From: Agarophyton chilense
Lineage: Eukaryota > Rhodophyta > Florideophyceae > Gracilariales > Gracilariaceae
Reading direction: 5' to 3'
Assembly (NCBI GenBank): GCA_030374765.1
Contig: JARGXX010000073.1
Coordinates: 310,001-374,000 of the forward strand
Length of the DNA stretch: 64,000 nt
Each line of letters opens with the position of its first letter. Position 1 is the stretch's first letter. A program made the position numbers and the translations under genes. This document shows, one piece after another, positions 1 through 13,094 of the stretch. The notes below the pieces were generated by a model, which saw only the letters and a program-made list of their open reading frames with translations, was not told where the DNA came from and searched no databases.

Positions 1-2946
1 AGAAGTGGGCATCCACGTTCAAGCATTATTATGTGGGGCATTTTAACCAGTTTACCCGAGTTTCATAATTGCGAAAAAGAAGTTTAGATTGTTCTATTAT
101 TCAGCAGACGGGCAATGATCTTGCTTGAAGATATTCCATAAAACCTTCCTTGATCTGGGGGACAATAAGACAAAGATCTTCTATCAGTCACAGGAGAGAG
201 TGCGTAAATGTGTGGAACAGGTTAATGGTGTGTGGTCTCGGGGTTTGGAGCTTCTCTTTATTGCTAGTGATGGCTGGAAAGTTTTTTTAAATGGAGTTGC
301 TGGCACCTGTGTGGGTGTAAATGCAAAATAATTATCGTTGAAGATCGACTGGTTTTCTCTTCGAGTTACGAGTGTTGTAGAATCTGTAGAGTTCATACAT
401 TTTATGAGGACCTTATTAAGATCAAAGAGAAACACTGGGAGCCTGGGTATATACCATCAACATAATTTACGAATGAATGCGTTAGTGATGAAATCAAAGT
501 GAACGGGCTGCACATGGCTCTGACTTCAGCTATTGTAGACCACATATAAGAAGCATATGGTAATGAAGTTTGAGTCAACTTTTCTATTATGAAACAGATA
601 TAATTGGCGTTATTCTCTGTTGACTTGACGCACCTATGTTTTACTGATTAAAGAATACCAAGAGGCTCCCTTAAGGCAAGCTGCTCAGGGAAGATGTAAT
701 TTTAGACGCTTTGATGTTCAGTACTTCATTTTGATTGGATGTAAGAGGTTCATCTCTATTGGACGAAACCCCAATTTCTAAAACTGCTAACGCTTTACAC
801 CAAGGAAGCCTTACGAAACGGTTGTTAAACAAGAGGGTCGGTGTATGGCATTGAGAATGACGATATCAGAGACTGTTGCCACTCAATTATTATTGTATTT
901 TAAGCGACTTTCGTTTGCTTTTGTGAAGTTATTGCTAGTTTTTCAATGCTCTTTGTTCCTTTGTGCAACACCAAAACATGATTTGAATTTTCCAGCAGAC
1001 ACTTGGACCAAAAGTTCGCTCCTTCTTAGACTCAGTATTAGAAGGGCTTAAAGAAGAACCTTCCGCTGGCATAGAATCATTTGAATTAGAACAACTCCTT
1101 TGACAATAGCCTCATGCCACATCTGACAAATGAACATTTTTTAAACGAGTTCCTTAACTCCATGTGTATTTCGCTGAGTCGCATATTTATTCTGCTTTGA
1201 AAGAATGAAGAAATTTCATGAATTCGTGTTTCGGAGTTACGAAACAGCGTTCTGGAATTGAATCTCTGGCCCATGGTCAACAGATCCATGTCAAAGTAGA
1301 GCTTACACATCCTCGATTCGTACATCACCGTGGTGAATCGAATTTAAAGCCCTTCTTATTTCATATTTAGAACGACCCCCTCTTGGTTACATTTCTTTTT
1401 TAGATAAAATAATTCTTTCCATATTTAAGCACTCATATCCTATTTTTCAGTATCGATGAATTAATTTGTGCCCTTTCCGGTCGTCATATGAGACTTATGT
1501 AGTGTGTTTTTTGAATTCATTTATATGTCGCTTGTAACAAGTGAAAACTGAGCTTGCAAAGAGCATTCCTTCTTTCCATTTTCGCTTCGAGGATCCTCAT
1601 AAGGGTATATATCAGCCTTGTAAGCACCCAAATTATCTTCCGAACTCCACCCTTTGCCGCTTCCCATTACGGAACCCGCGTTTTGGTTTTAGGCGATAAG
1701 AACAGAGGCCATTCTATTCCCCACGGAAAGAAACTTCAAAGTATGAGCTCACTCATAATCTGCTTAGATTGTTCATTTCCCCGCGTAGAGCAGACGAAAG
1801 GTATCAAATGGGCAGATCTGAGTCAGAAAACTGCCTCTACTCGTAGAACGGAAACTCCATCCTTTCCAATCATGATAGCTGGGAGACCCTCTGGGTATTT
1901 TCCCTATTCCTAGCCAGCAAATGCACCGCAACTCCCACATCCAGGGAATCAAACCGCAGTGAAATGGCGTTGTATGTTCTTTAAATCTTCTTTCCTAGGG
2001 TTACGTAGGTACTTGATTTCAAAACATTTCACGACTGACCCACAAAATTCTTTCATCGAAAGCAAAGAGTTAGATTGACCAAGACGACGATATTCGTGAA
2101 GGCTGTCCGCGGTTCAACCATTAAAAAGTTGTCACAATACGGCTACTTCTTTATGAAGCCGAGAATTACTATTCTCTCCCACACAATTGGGTGCCAATCC
2201 AACACGCAAATAGGAATGATTAGCTGTTGTTGCTGCAAGCATAGGTTTCAGTATCCTCATTGACCTTCAAAGTTTTTTCTGAAACTATTAGTGTATATAT
2301 ATATATGGGCCCGTATCGATTCAAATTGGTAGGACGGTTTTAGTTTGAACATTAAAAGCAGTTGAGCATGATTCGAAAATTTCCGTGCTCAAAGTCGCGC
2401 TCTATTGTAGCTGATCTATCTGAATGAGACCCTGGTTGCATTATCATTAGAATTATTGTTTCAGCTTACATTTGTCAGAAAATTGCAGCTGCAATGGCGT
2501 CCTCATCATCAGAAGAAGTTTCTTCGAGGAAGTTGTGGAGTGTTGTGGGTATGTCGGCGTTGAGTAGGGTTCGAGGGCTATGTTGCCTCTGTGTTGTGTG
2601 GAGCTGTAAAAAATAATCCTTTTTTCTAAGATGCTACAATATAACGTTTACAACATCTTCGTTTAGTATTTATTGTCCGTCGTCAAGTTTCAGAGAATTG
2701 AATTGCATTTTTTAACTGCTGGGGATGCTCCGAGGTCTAAATTTTTTTTGGTTATTTGATATCTAAAAACTAAACAAGTTGTGCAACCTTTTCAGGAAAT
2801 AATATTTTTCATCAAGCTTTTTGAACCTGAAAGAAAAAGAATAAAGAAACATTATAAAACATTTACGCCACACGTAGGTCTTCGAAAGACTTCTAACAGA
2901 ACATGATCGACGGTGTGAGTAGCTCTATTTCTGTATTTTACATTTC
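1..2946. other. No recognisable gene
   Basis: AT-rich sequence with only short, unconvincing open frames on either strand. I see no protein motif, RNA gene or clear repeat apart from a short TA run near 2293-2304. The last few hundred bases lie just downstream of the decayed YR retroelement read on the minus strand and may hold its unrecognised 3' end. Confidence 0.5.
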
Positions 2947-3655
2947 TCACACCCCAAAGTAGCATTTCCTCTCATTGACTACATGATTGACGGCTCTTCG
3001 GAGACTGGCCCGAAACAGGGCCGGGTGATACGGGAAAAGAGCCTCTGCTTCTGCCAACTTCCTTCTTCGAACCAATTTGTTCACCAAAACCGCCGAAAAA
3101 TACGGCCTTATCGAGACAGATTCGTTACGGCCACGTTTTCTTATCATAATACTGAACATGCCATAATGCGGTCGCTTTTCGACTAGCAGTAGCATGGCGA
3201 CATGCATTACTTTTAACTGAAATAAATTCTCTAGCCTGAGAAACCCATCAAACAGCAGCAACAATCCAATCACAAGAACCGAATCCAGTGTTCAGGATGA
3301 TCTAAGACCACTCTGGATACAACTATTTCCAGATATACGCCAAAATGAAGGTTAGGGCTCGATGCCGTCCAGCCCTGTATACGTTGACTTTCCAGTGCCA
3401 ATTTCCCACTGAGTTGGGGGAGAAAAAATTCCAATGCTGATTCTGCCTCAGCTATACCACCTGCCTTCAATCACTGATTTCCATGAAGCAGATCAATGCA
3501 ATACCTCTTGAACAATTTATCGACTTCTTCTGCGGTTTCTACATTTGACAGCAATCGACTGGTTCTTGCGCCAGCCAATCCGTGAAATAACCAAGGTTCT
3601 TACGATAGTTTTGTGGCGTTGTCGCTTTTACCCGTCGGTGAGCTAGATCAAAAAG
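2947..3655 (-). pseudogene. Tyrosine recombinase remnant of D1
   Basis: Following the RNase H end on the minus strand come three frame-shifted pieces that fit a recombinase in order. The first (about 3655-3541) reads RRVKATTPQNYRKNLGYFTDWL, like the N-terminal core-binding helices. The second (about 3470-3270) has the pattern ALEFFLPQLSGKLALES followed by GW, typical of the middle of these enzymes. The third (3273-2947) has KRGRNESVSIRPYF, matching the GRW-x-S-x-SV-x-R-Y block that carries the tyrosine nucleophile. The family function is strand exchange that integrates the circular cDNA without target duplication. At least two frameshifts and in-frame stops show it is dead. I could not place the HxxR motif with certainty. 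Confidence 0.6.
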
Positions 3656-5341
3656 CCCTTGAAGGTTCATCGGCTGGATTTTGCCCACTAGAGACATAAA
3701 AATAAACCATTTTTAGATCACCAACGAGTACTAAGGCGGCAGCGCGTCTACCAATTCTGTTCAAGCTTCGCTTACTGCTACGTCCTTTTGGCAAAGCTCC
3801 ATGAAGCGACTGGTTATCAAAAAACATAATTACCCGTGTTTGATAATTATTCCGATTCCTAAGAAGCCAACAAAGACCAATAATGACTGCCTCGCCTTAT
3901 AGAAGATGTATCGGGTGTTTTTTTTCCATCGGTGTCGTATCGCAAATTTTTACTTCTGTTCTTCAGTCCATTCAATCTGATCTGATCCCTCGCAGTTTTT
4001 TAAGGGATCTCGACACTCGATATATACAACTCCTTCACCAATTGAAATTGCGTCTGTAGAACTAGTGATTTTTTTGAACGGCGTAGCCATAATTCTCCGG
4101 ATCAACGGCGCTAGTTTTAAAATTAATTCCAGCTCCTTCCGACTAACTCCATTGCCGCCAACATAATCTTTGGTTAAAGACGTAACGGTATATATCCTCT
4201 CGAAGACCGAAAAAAGCGGTCTCTTTAAAAGCATAAACCACGCCCATTTCCCGACTATGCTTTGTACTTCTTGCACCTTCCATATCTTCTTTTTCAGCAG
4301 GTTTTTTGTAATTGTTTTTAGCTTTCTCATTTTCTCTGGCTTTGGCATCAATATGCTCTTTTGTCCGACATTAATTCCCAAGACTTCTGTACTTCCTCCT
4401 TCAGCAGGCTATGATACTTTTGTCGTCTGCGAAAGCAAAGAGCTAAACTCAGACTCTTTTATTACGGCCTGCAAATCTCTTTCCGACATGTCCTTGCTAG
4501 TTTTGAACGAAAAACATTCATCCACATAAGCTCCAAATTTATAGTCGCGAACGGATATTGAATCCGCTACCCAGTAATCCATGGAGAGCTTTGCGCGAGC
4601 TAAGATTTATAAATGGATTTTCTGAGCCACAAAGACAGAGTGTGACCACCCTATGGGTATTGAAAGCATAACAGGGAATATTTTTCCCCTTCCGACTTCG
4701 ATTGGTGGCAAACCAGCATACGTATTCATCCATCTCGGTAATTTCATTCGGTGGTATTGGTTGTCCATATTGGACCTTCCAATGTGAAGCGTTTCTCATT
4801 ACGATATTTGTAAGCTCTGTAGATGTCCTGGATTAGGAAACTATATCTTTGGTGGGTCAATAAACTGAACATTAGAACTTCGAGCGTTGATTATGAGCCT
4901 TTGCTTCCCCTCTCTTTTAAGGACCGCAAAAACATCGTTCACCACTTCCGGTTTTCTCTCCCTCAAATCTATTGGCCCAGTTTCAAACAATTTTCTAATC
5001 ATGGTACGGTTATCATTCGCCTTCACTGCGCAAAATGGCTTCTTAGTTCTCTTAACCTGTTCATCTGTTCAAATGAGTTCCTTTGTCTTATATGCTAGCT
5101 GTATATCTCACGGTAGTAATGAGATAATATCAGCCGAGACTGCCAGATCAAATTCTTGTAATGATACTCGGTCCGGATTCCGCCAGAACCAATGATGTGG
5201 GTCACTTTCTTTGTCGTGCGCTTGCTTTCTTTGTATCCCCATCCTGTATACCGGACGTCCCTGAAATGGGAAGCACGTCTCGCATGTCCATCTAATTAAA
5301 AACTGTCGTTGTTGTTGTCGTTGTTTTATATTAATTTTCAT
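3635..5341 (-). pseudogene. Reverse transcriptase-RNase H remnant of D1
   Basis: The minus strand reads in one frame from about 5341 to 3950. It contains GKQRLIINARSSN followed by PP, then YHRMKLPRWM, IPIGWSHSVFVAQ and YVDE, which stands where RTs have Y-x-D-D. In this stretch I count five in-frame stops but no shift. RNase H follows: TDAISIGEGVVY at about 4070, then after a frameshift near 3900 a block with FFDNQSLHGALPKGRSS and ending in NPADEPSR (about 3840-3640). That ending is typical of RNase H domains that precede a recombinase. The enzyme would copy element RNA into DNA and remove the RNA template. The catalytic YVDD has become YVDE, and the stops rule out activity. Confidence 0.8.
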
Positions 5342-6209
5342 TCCCTTCTCCGTGCTTGCGCCAAACAGACTTATCTTTCTTAAACTGCTTACGAATTTTA
5401 GCCGAATTAAGAAGATTACGCTTCATTGACTCGCTTATCAAATAGTCTTGCTCTTCGTCGAGTTACATAGCTGCTTTCCAGTTGCCAGTCTTATCAACCT
5501 TTTCACTGCCGCCAACCTTCGAATTTCCAACTCCGCCTCCAACTCATTTCTAGCGCGCATAACTCCCAGCAAGCTGATCAGTCAGTCAATAACCCGAGCC
5601 AACGTTGCAGCTTCCCGGCGGTTCCGAATGCCTGTCAAATGACGAGCTTCAACCTACGCAGGGACCGTCAGAAAATTCGTCAGGGCTTCGCGGAGCATAT
5701 CTTCCCCTTTAGGACTGTCAACCGAAACAAATTGTTCAGGAAACTGTTTGCTAGCGAAAGCAAACCAGAACTTTTTATTCGCCTTCTGCCGCATGGAATT
5801 CAAGGCCTCCTCGCGATGCTCGAAATTCTCTCATCATCGTCGGTGGACTCTGAGCCAATGTATTTCCGAAATCGAAAGCAACCACTTCCATCGCCTGTCT
5901 GACGTCGACAAGAATCTTCCTCCTTTGATTTTTTCTTTGAACTCTTCCGCGACTCCTTCAGTTCTTTAGTTTCTTTAGTCATGCGCTTTTGCACATTCTA
6001 AAACCCCTTCATGAAAGAAAGAACTGTCTACATTTCATGAAGCGTTTAGCAACCTCTTCTTCAGGGTCAGCACTCGGAGCGGACTTGGACTTGTTTCCAC
6101 TTGGGGATTCACCCTCTTTGCGCCTCGACACGCGTTTGGAACGCCCTTGAGGTTTTTTATCCGAGACAATTACAACTCGAGTACGCGCTCCTCCATGAAA
6201 AGACTCCAC
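5342..6209 (-). pseudogene. Gag-like N-terminal remnant of D1
   Basis: Upstream of the RT, the minus strand has short, stop-interrupted frames rich in Lys, Arg, Ser and Glu (for example KKSRKSSKKKSKEED and GRSKRVSRRKEG) followed by a more ordinary stretch with LNSMRQKANKKFWF. Position and composition suggest the nucleic-acid-binding ORF1 or Gag of the element. There is no zinc knuckle and no diagnostic motif, so the call rests on context only. Confidence 0.35.
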
Positions 6210-9200
6210 TTTCGGCGCACTCCCTCCAATACTTAGTGGGTGTGCTTTATCTTCGACTCAATGAAATAAGACATCGACCTGACCCTCATTAGCGATCCTC
6301 GGTATCTCATTTATCATTACACGAAGGAGAGCATTTTTTTCTGCAACTTTTCTCCAAGGTAAGCTGAAAGCCTACCCTGAAAAGCTTCTCTTACGATGCC
6401 CAAATCACCCTCCCCCATGCCCTCGGTTTTCTGCCCGAGAGCCCTGCAGTTTGTAATTCTATTAGTAGCAGGTCCATTCCCTCTAAGAACGGTCAAATCA
6501 TTCCGTTTTCGGGACTACTTGAACCCGTAGTACAGGCTTGTGCTTTCAGAAGGGCTGCTCCCGGATGAGCGTGCGACCTAAATAGGTCCAACCGTCACCC
6601 GACCCCCATACAAGTGGAACTAGGTCCGGGCATCGTATCCGCCAGGTCCCTGAGATTTGTGCCTCGACAACACTACACACAGTTACTACTGGACAGACCT
6701 TGGTGCTTTAAGCACCCCGCCCTGCATCATTACACAGGCCGCATGCTACAAAAATTTGAACAATTGTTCTTGAGGAACCCTTCAAAAACCAAACACCGAT
6801 ATCACACAAAACCGTTAAATACGATGTGCGACTTCAAAGAACCTTATAAGACTCGATTAAAAAACACGCAGAACCCTTAGCAAGATAGGACCTTCTCGCA
6901 ACCTCCCGGATTGCACTGACGTTAAACTTGCGAACGTGGGAAAAATCGCCTGGTCACCGAATTAAGGAAAGTGCTTACATAAATCCGTTTCCCGATTCTA
7001 ACACAAGCAACGCCAATAAAGCCCAATAGACAACAACCCATACGAGAACCCACTTGAGCTCTGCTTTTCGTCGAACCTTGTCTTTAAAAAAATTTTTGAC
7101 CAGCATAACGCAACGCCGGCCCTTGAAACACCGATACTTTAATTTTTTCAGAAATTTGAAACAAGTTTAAAGAATTCTGAAAAACACACCAACATAATAG
7201 AAATCATTGTCCAACGAAGGCCTGACCACTTCTCTCTCCAACAAAAACCTCTCCCTGACTTTCTCCGATAGCCAGCCTAAGCTGCCCAGTTGACACCACG
7301 AGGAGGTGGAGTAAAGCTTTAGTCGACCAAACGCATAGCCGTCAATTTCTCGTCAAGTCTCCGGAAATAATAATCTCTAGGTAGGCTCTGGATTAAAACA
7401 TTACCCTCGATGCCATGATTATTAAAAAGAGTAGAAGTGTCTTCACCCCTGAAGCGTTTCACTGCAAAACGAACGTAATATGAAAAGGTTTGATCTCGAA
7501 CTTCAAAAGCATGACACATACTCCAAAAGCGACTCTTAACATTTGTCGGTAAGCTATGTTTTGAAACACCAGCTCATGATTTCAAAACCTGAACTATGCT
7601 GCGATGAACGACATGAATACACTTCCTTCTCTTTACACAGAGGAAAATGACAAAAAACCACGTTTGCCGTTTTCTTCTGGATCTTTATGGTATTGCAATG
7701 TGTTTTACATAAGTTTTACGCAAAACAACCTACTTCTTTGCATCGCAGCCCACCTGATACAAAGAAAACTTTCAAACAGTTCATGATTTCTACATGATAA
7801 ATCGCCTCTGGCCTTTTGATTCCATTAGACCAGTTTTAGAGCCAAATGTCCCACAACAGTCAAAAAAATCATTTTAATGACGATTTAAAATGTATACAGC
7901 TGTTTTTAACAAAATACTAAACTCGGTTTGGGAGAAACTTATTAATTGTGGAAAAATATTCGACTTGATGCAGTCGGAAATCTCGGAAGCTCTCCATTAG
8001 TGAACATAATATACGTATTACGTCAACGATCCCATAATACCATAAGAGATCCAACAGAGAATGTATTGGAGGTTTCTGAATCTACGGCAGCACTGTGTCT
8101 GGAGGAAGTCTGTAAATCTATGGAAATTAGATTCCATTTTTCTTATCTACGCGATTCAACCGTTACAATATTACAAAAATTGAAAGACAATTTGCTCGTG
8201 TAAAATTTTCTGGATGATTTGAAAATCTTCATTGCGGGAGTTGGGAGTGGCAGAATCTGACTGAAGACCTTCAAGATGTAATGGTTGGAAAGGAGGTGGA
8301 ACCAACCTAAATAATTGAGGTTATTTATTTTATTGATAGGTAGATTTGGTAATTTCAATTTGATCTACCAGTTGCTTTCAACGATTTGAATGTTTTCGAT
8401 ATTTAAGACGACTTTAGCAAGGCCTAAACTGGTTCTTTGCTGATAGTGAAACCGTCATAGTTGGTCACTACTGTCACAATTGAATTGTATTACTATCTAT
8501 CTGACAGAATAAAGCCGAAATGGAAAATTTTCATGAAACCTATGTGTCATCATAAAGGGAAAGAGAAAAGCTATTTTGCTCCAGGCATGGGTCTGCTTGC
8601 GAAGAAGTAGAGAAATAGTTTGGAGTATTGTTCAATAGATTCAAAAGCACTTTTTTCAAGACGTAGAGGTTTATATTTGAGAAAATATAAGTTATGGCAA
8701 AAGCTGCAGTTTTCATGCACACTAAGATTGTGGAAGATCGTCGGCACTCTCATAGCAGTGACGGAGTAAGACGTATGCCAAGATTGTACGTAGAAAACGA
8801 CTTTTTATAGAGAAGCCAGTAATGTCGCCCAGGATGACGACTATACTAAATTTGTTATAGAACACCTCAACTGTAATGCAATACAGTCCACGCAACCCCG
8901 CCAGTTGCCTTGATAAAAACCTTAACATACTGGTACTGCCTTAAATCCCATCGCTTGACGCTACAAGCCTCCTAGGGCTACAAAATTATCGACGGGATAC
9001 AAGACGGCAATATTGCGCGCAAAAAAGAGGACCCGGTTGGGATTGAGCTTATGACTAAGAAGTATGGTTCTTTCACTTGCCGCGCGAACTGGAAGCACCC
9101 GCGAAAGGCATGAACGAGGGAAACGTCTTCGCCTCGCTTGAAGGAGTTGACTCGAAATGGTCGTAGGAAGCACAGGAGCGCTTACAAGTGGGGTAATCAC

Positions 9201-9225
9201 CTCGTTGGTATCAAACATATCAGAG
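6210..9225. other. No recognisable gene
   Basis: Only short frames without motifs occur on either strand. Base composition is AT-rich and resembles 1-2946. I see no repeats shared with other parts of the window here. It is probably old intergenic or fully decayed element sequence. Confidence 0.45.
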
Positions 9226-10547
9226 AGTAGTATTTTATTTGGTAGGCCGCACCGATTGGATAATTGATCGTGAAGTGGCGGTTGGCACTAACAAGTGATA
9301 AGTATGGTCAATAAAGTTGTATGACACGACCACTGACCTAGGATGCCAAGAGTCAGGATATATTAGTGGAACACGTGATGGAAAAAGTCGTGTGTCTTGC
9401 CACGACACATAGTCATTTGCGACTCTTTTTAGAGGAATGTTGTACTAAACACGGCACTTTCATTGGCGATCCACGTGTAAGGTTTTACTACCCTGTCTAG
9501 GTAGAACTCTATCAGGGACAATACATGTACAGTTGTCTCGCTCAATCGCTGACCACTGGGTATTATGTACGTCATATTTAGGCACTTACCTTGGAACACA
9601 GTTGTGAGAGTATAGATGGCAAATGAGAGCAAGGTAGGGCATTTGTGAAGGACCCTTTCACATCTACGAACAATACGAGTACGGTATGGTGCATGGTACT
9701 GATTGAAGAAACGAAAACCGAGAGAGGAACAAGGCTAGAGTGAAGAAGGAGGACGGAGAGTGCAATGAGAGTGCAATGAGAGTGCCCCTGAGAATGGTGT
9801 GCTCTGAATGCATCCGAAAGCATTGGAGCACATGATGACCGAATTTCAAAAGCTTCAAAAGCACTACAGAGAAGATATTATGCGGCGGCTGAGGATGCAG
9901 ACATTGTCTGGAATAGACAAAAACTGCATGGCCAGAAAATGGTAATACAAAGAACATGCGAGCGTAGAAGAGACACAGAAGAGCCTCTTTCGTCCGAGAT
10001 GGTGGAGTCTAGTACATAAAGCAAAGAAAGTATGAGTCTAGAAGAGACACGAGAGGAAGAAGGAAGAAGCGGGCGGAAGACACAACTAGAGCAGAATATT
10101 GCTGATTGAAAAATGCTAATCAGAGAAGCTTTTTCTCTTGGCCACTGCCTTCTAACCTCACTGCAGAGATCACAGTATGGCGCTGAATTCTGCGCAAGCG
10201 ATGACAGTATATACAGTATTAGATACGAGTGCCGACTCCAAGAAAAGGAGACAACATGGGTATCATGAGTTTTCTGTCCTTCGCTTAGGACTCCATAACT
10301 GGGGATCCAGACGAGCTATAGTACCGAGTCAGCCTTTAACTACTTCTCGAGCCGACTCGTTTACCACGTCTTACCCGCACTATATAGTGCACTCTTCACC
10401 CTCGCTCGTGATTAGTGACAAGAGACCGCGATTACATCCTGTTGGTTTTGTAGCTCTACCACCCCTTTTCTCATGCCCGCAAGCACCATATCGGCAGTCC
10501 GAACTCTCTTGCAGGTTTCTCTTTTAACTGTAAAAGCGGATTTAACA
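9226..10547 (+). repeat. 5' LTR of G1 (with internal insertion)
   Basis: The segments around 9240-9601 and 10205-10547 align base by base with 19508-20211. Shared landmarks are GTGAAGTGGCGGTTGG, GGAACACGTGATGG, GGAGACAACATGGGTATCAT and CTTAGGACTCC. The extra length compared with the 716-bp 3' copy is due to about 570-600 bp of unrelated sequence between 9602 and about 10170-10205. Confidence 0.75.
9602..10170. mobile_element. Unidentified insertion inside the G1 5' LTR
   Basis: Alignment of the two G1 LTRs breaks after 9601 and resumes at 10171 or about 10205. CACAG occurs at 9597-9601 and again at 10171-10175, which would fit a 5-bp target duplication around a 569-bp insert. The insert is purine-rich on the plus strand with a small tandem repeat (GAGTGCAAT units near 9760-9785). 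I see no terminal inverted repeat and no coding potential, so its class is unknown. Confidence 0.4.
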
Positions 10548-10919
10548 AGTGGTCTACTGAAAAGAATCTCTATTGTCAGTTGCATTGAATCTTTTGCTTC
10601 TAGAACGTGAAACCGATATCGATACTGGAAATAAGTGGAATCACTCATTCGTTATTGGTGATCGAAAAACCACCGGCAATTTCGGAATTTATCGGGGTTG
10701 AACACGTGGTCGGAAATTCGAAGACCACATTTGGTTCGCACCCGGATGCAGGTTTGGTCTAAGATTCCAAAGACTCGAAGCCATTAGAGCACTGGAGGCC
10801 CCGGCTCTGTAAGACCACTCCCAAACCCGAGGCTTGCCACATCGGTTGAAGCCGGTGAGTGGCTGTATCGTCAAGCGATGTCGCAATGGCGCTCGGCGAA
10901 TAATCGGAGAGATATATCA

Positions 10920-12260
10920 GATGCACCAGACTTTATGGCAGCTGCAGTCGAGCCCAGCACAGAACACGTAGTTGAACTTGAGATCTGCGGTCCTCAACGA
11001 AAGGATTATTCTTGCAGAGAAATGCGTCGTCTCAAGTCTTAGTCAAGGGCTTCGCGCACTAGCGTGAACGGTAAAGAATCCCAGATTGCTTCTCTGATTC
11101 GCGAGGTCTAACAATTCCACAATTCGCAAGAGTCACTTTCTAGTCAAGACAATGATGAGCAAATTTCTGCATCAGTACGGGCACTAAGTGAAAATTTAAC
11201 CAGTTTACTGGAAATGTACAAAAATACGTCCGAGGCGATACCTGGCTTAGCTGTGAACGTAGAGGAAGTGCTTACTCTACATAAACATCGTTTAGCGCGC
11301 CTGGAGGCGGCTGTTTGCAACAGAACCACTTAAATACCAATCGCGCTGGAAGAAGAAAGAGCTTCCTTGAAAGAATCTCGTTCGATGAAGTCGAAGTCAT
11401 GACGAAGAGAAAGTCCATAGGCGTTTTGAGTGATAAATTGTCAACTACAGAACATTAGAGCTCCAATACTTACGAAGTTGACCACTTAGTTTCGTCAGAT
11501 GGCGATGACAGTGATGATGTTCATCAAAGATCCCGATCTCGGAATAAGAAAACGTTTTCGTGGTCAGTAGGAAAGGAAGGCTCACATTACCGAGGATGAA
11601 AAGTGCTGACCTGGACAAGCCCAATCTATTGGAAGCTCCTGAACGACAGGTACTGCAGTTTGAGAGTGAAGAGCAAGAAGCACTCAGGAGGCGCAACTGC
11701 GAAGGTGAAAGACATCATTAAGCGAAGGAAGATCGGCCTTAATAATTTGACCTTTAATGGAAATACCCCCCTTTTTGTTATCAAGATTCTGACTCGGTTT
11801 TTTTCTGAAGCTGACACCTTAGAGGTGAGTGAACGACGGGAACAGATGTATTTCCTACACTTACTGAAAGGCTTTGCTTTGGAGCAATATCGTTCCGATC
11901 TGCAATCTCTGACCGCCGATGAAGGTGGCGGGATCTCCTGTACAGGGACGAAGCAGTACTTGCTGCGCAGTGACGCGACTTCAACAGCGATGCGTCGGGC
12001 GATCCTGGAGCTAAAGAACGTAATTCAACAACAGTATGATGAAGAGAAAGATGAGTACAGCTCAAGGCTTACAAAAGCTGTAATCCGCTGTGGAAATGTC
12101 CTCTGGACGGAGGAAAAGATCATCTTGTACATTGTTGGATTGGAACCGAGCATCAAATTGTCGATAGCTCGATACACAGAAAAGAATTGGAAAACCCCAT
12201 TTTTGGAGTTTATGTAGTTAGGTCAGGCTGATGGGGATGCAGTAAGAGCGCAAGGTCAAC
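10920..12260 (+). pseudogene. Gag remnant of G1
   Basis: Two parts are readable. Around 11144-11332 a frame with SVRALSENLTSLLEMY and HRLARLEAAV resembles the helical stretch of G2 Gag. From 11603 to 12217 a 204-codon frame carries the capsid-like region: FNGNTPLFVIKILTRFFSEAD, GFALEQY and RCGNVLWTEE align with FSGEDPILVLDFLARFVAEAD, GLAEDQY and RSGNVHSAGE of G2. The frame ends at a stop at 12215 before any zinc knuckle. Gag would form the particle and bind element RNA. The start is lost in a stop-rich region, and the left limit given is approximate. Confidence 0.75.
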
Positions 12261-13094
12261 AACGCCGCTGAATGGCTTTTTTACCCCTAGTTGTAAAGAG
12301 AAGAGCTCCGCGAAAGTCATTTGGCGCAGAAAACTGCCACATCTGAAATCTCCAGTGGAGTCCCGTGATTCGTCATTGGCCCCAGTACGAATTCGTTTGC
12401 ATAGAGAAACAGTCCATTAAATAGATTTCTCAGACTAATTCGTACCCAAAGTGGACCTACACCACTCGCAGTCACAAGAAGAAGAACACGTTATGGCAAT
12501 GGAGAGCCGTCGCTACATGTACCGTCCCCATATTGTTCCCCCACAGAGAAGATATAATAACAGAAAATTTTTATAAGTGTATACTCGTACCACTCACCGT
12601 TGGAAACGTATGTTTTCCAACCGTCTTCACGGTTTGATATGCTATTCATGATATGGAAAACACCATTTGAGTGCAGAACGCACATATCCTGCAAAGACTC
12701 TGAAACATTTCAAAACTAATTAAGAACCACTTTCGGGAGTTAAAAGAAGCAATGTACCCGCTGGGCTGTATTGGAGAGCCAAGGGTTGAATTTATAAGTT
12801 ACCAATGCCCCAAACAGACCAGCATGTTGTTCAGAGTGCTGAATTGACGCAACCTGGAACCCCGATCGGAATGGTCACCACGAAGGCGAATCAGCCCTTG
12901 CAGCCGGAAAACTAAGTGATGGAGCCCCTAGAGGGTCGGCCATAGTCAATCTAGTAGTGCGCACCAGAGAGAGCTCGTCTACCCGCTCCCAAGCTTGAAA
13001 GCCCAATATTCTACTGAGCCCTCCAAAATTTCCTGTGAGCGGTGGTTATCCGTCTGAATGAAAGTTATTACAGTTTGACTGTGAGCTATAATGT

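Larger units (their letters stand above)
2947..6209 (-). mobile_element. D1: decayed tyrosine-recombinase (DIRS-order-like) retroelement
   Basis: Read on the minus strand, this block has the order gag-like, reverse transcriptase, RNase H, tyrosine recombinase, which is the layout of YR retrotransposons. Each domain is recognisable by residue patterns described under the separate entries. The RT stretch keeps one frame but contains several stop codons, while the RNase H and recombinase parts are in shifted frames, so the copy cannot make its proteins. I could not find flanking repeats, so the outer limits are those of the recognisable coding matter. Its RT is of the type with the pattern RLI-x-AR-x3-N-x-F-x-x-PP seen in many algal and dinoflagellate sequences, and is clearly a different lineage from D2 at 22.4-26.5 kb. 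Confidence 0.75.

Noticed and set aside
1554-1913. 119-codon frame in the left AT-rich region
   Set aside because: No motif, no start context and no similarity to other parts of the window; a frame of this length is expected by chance among many kilobases.
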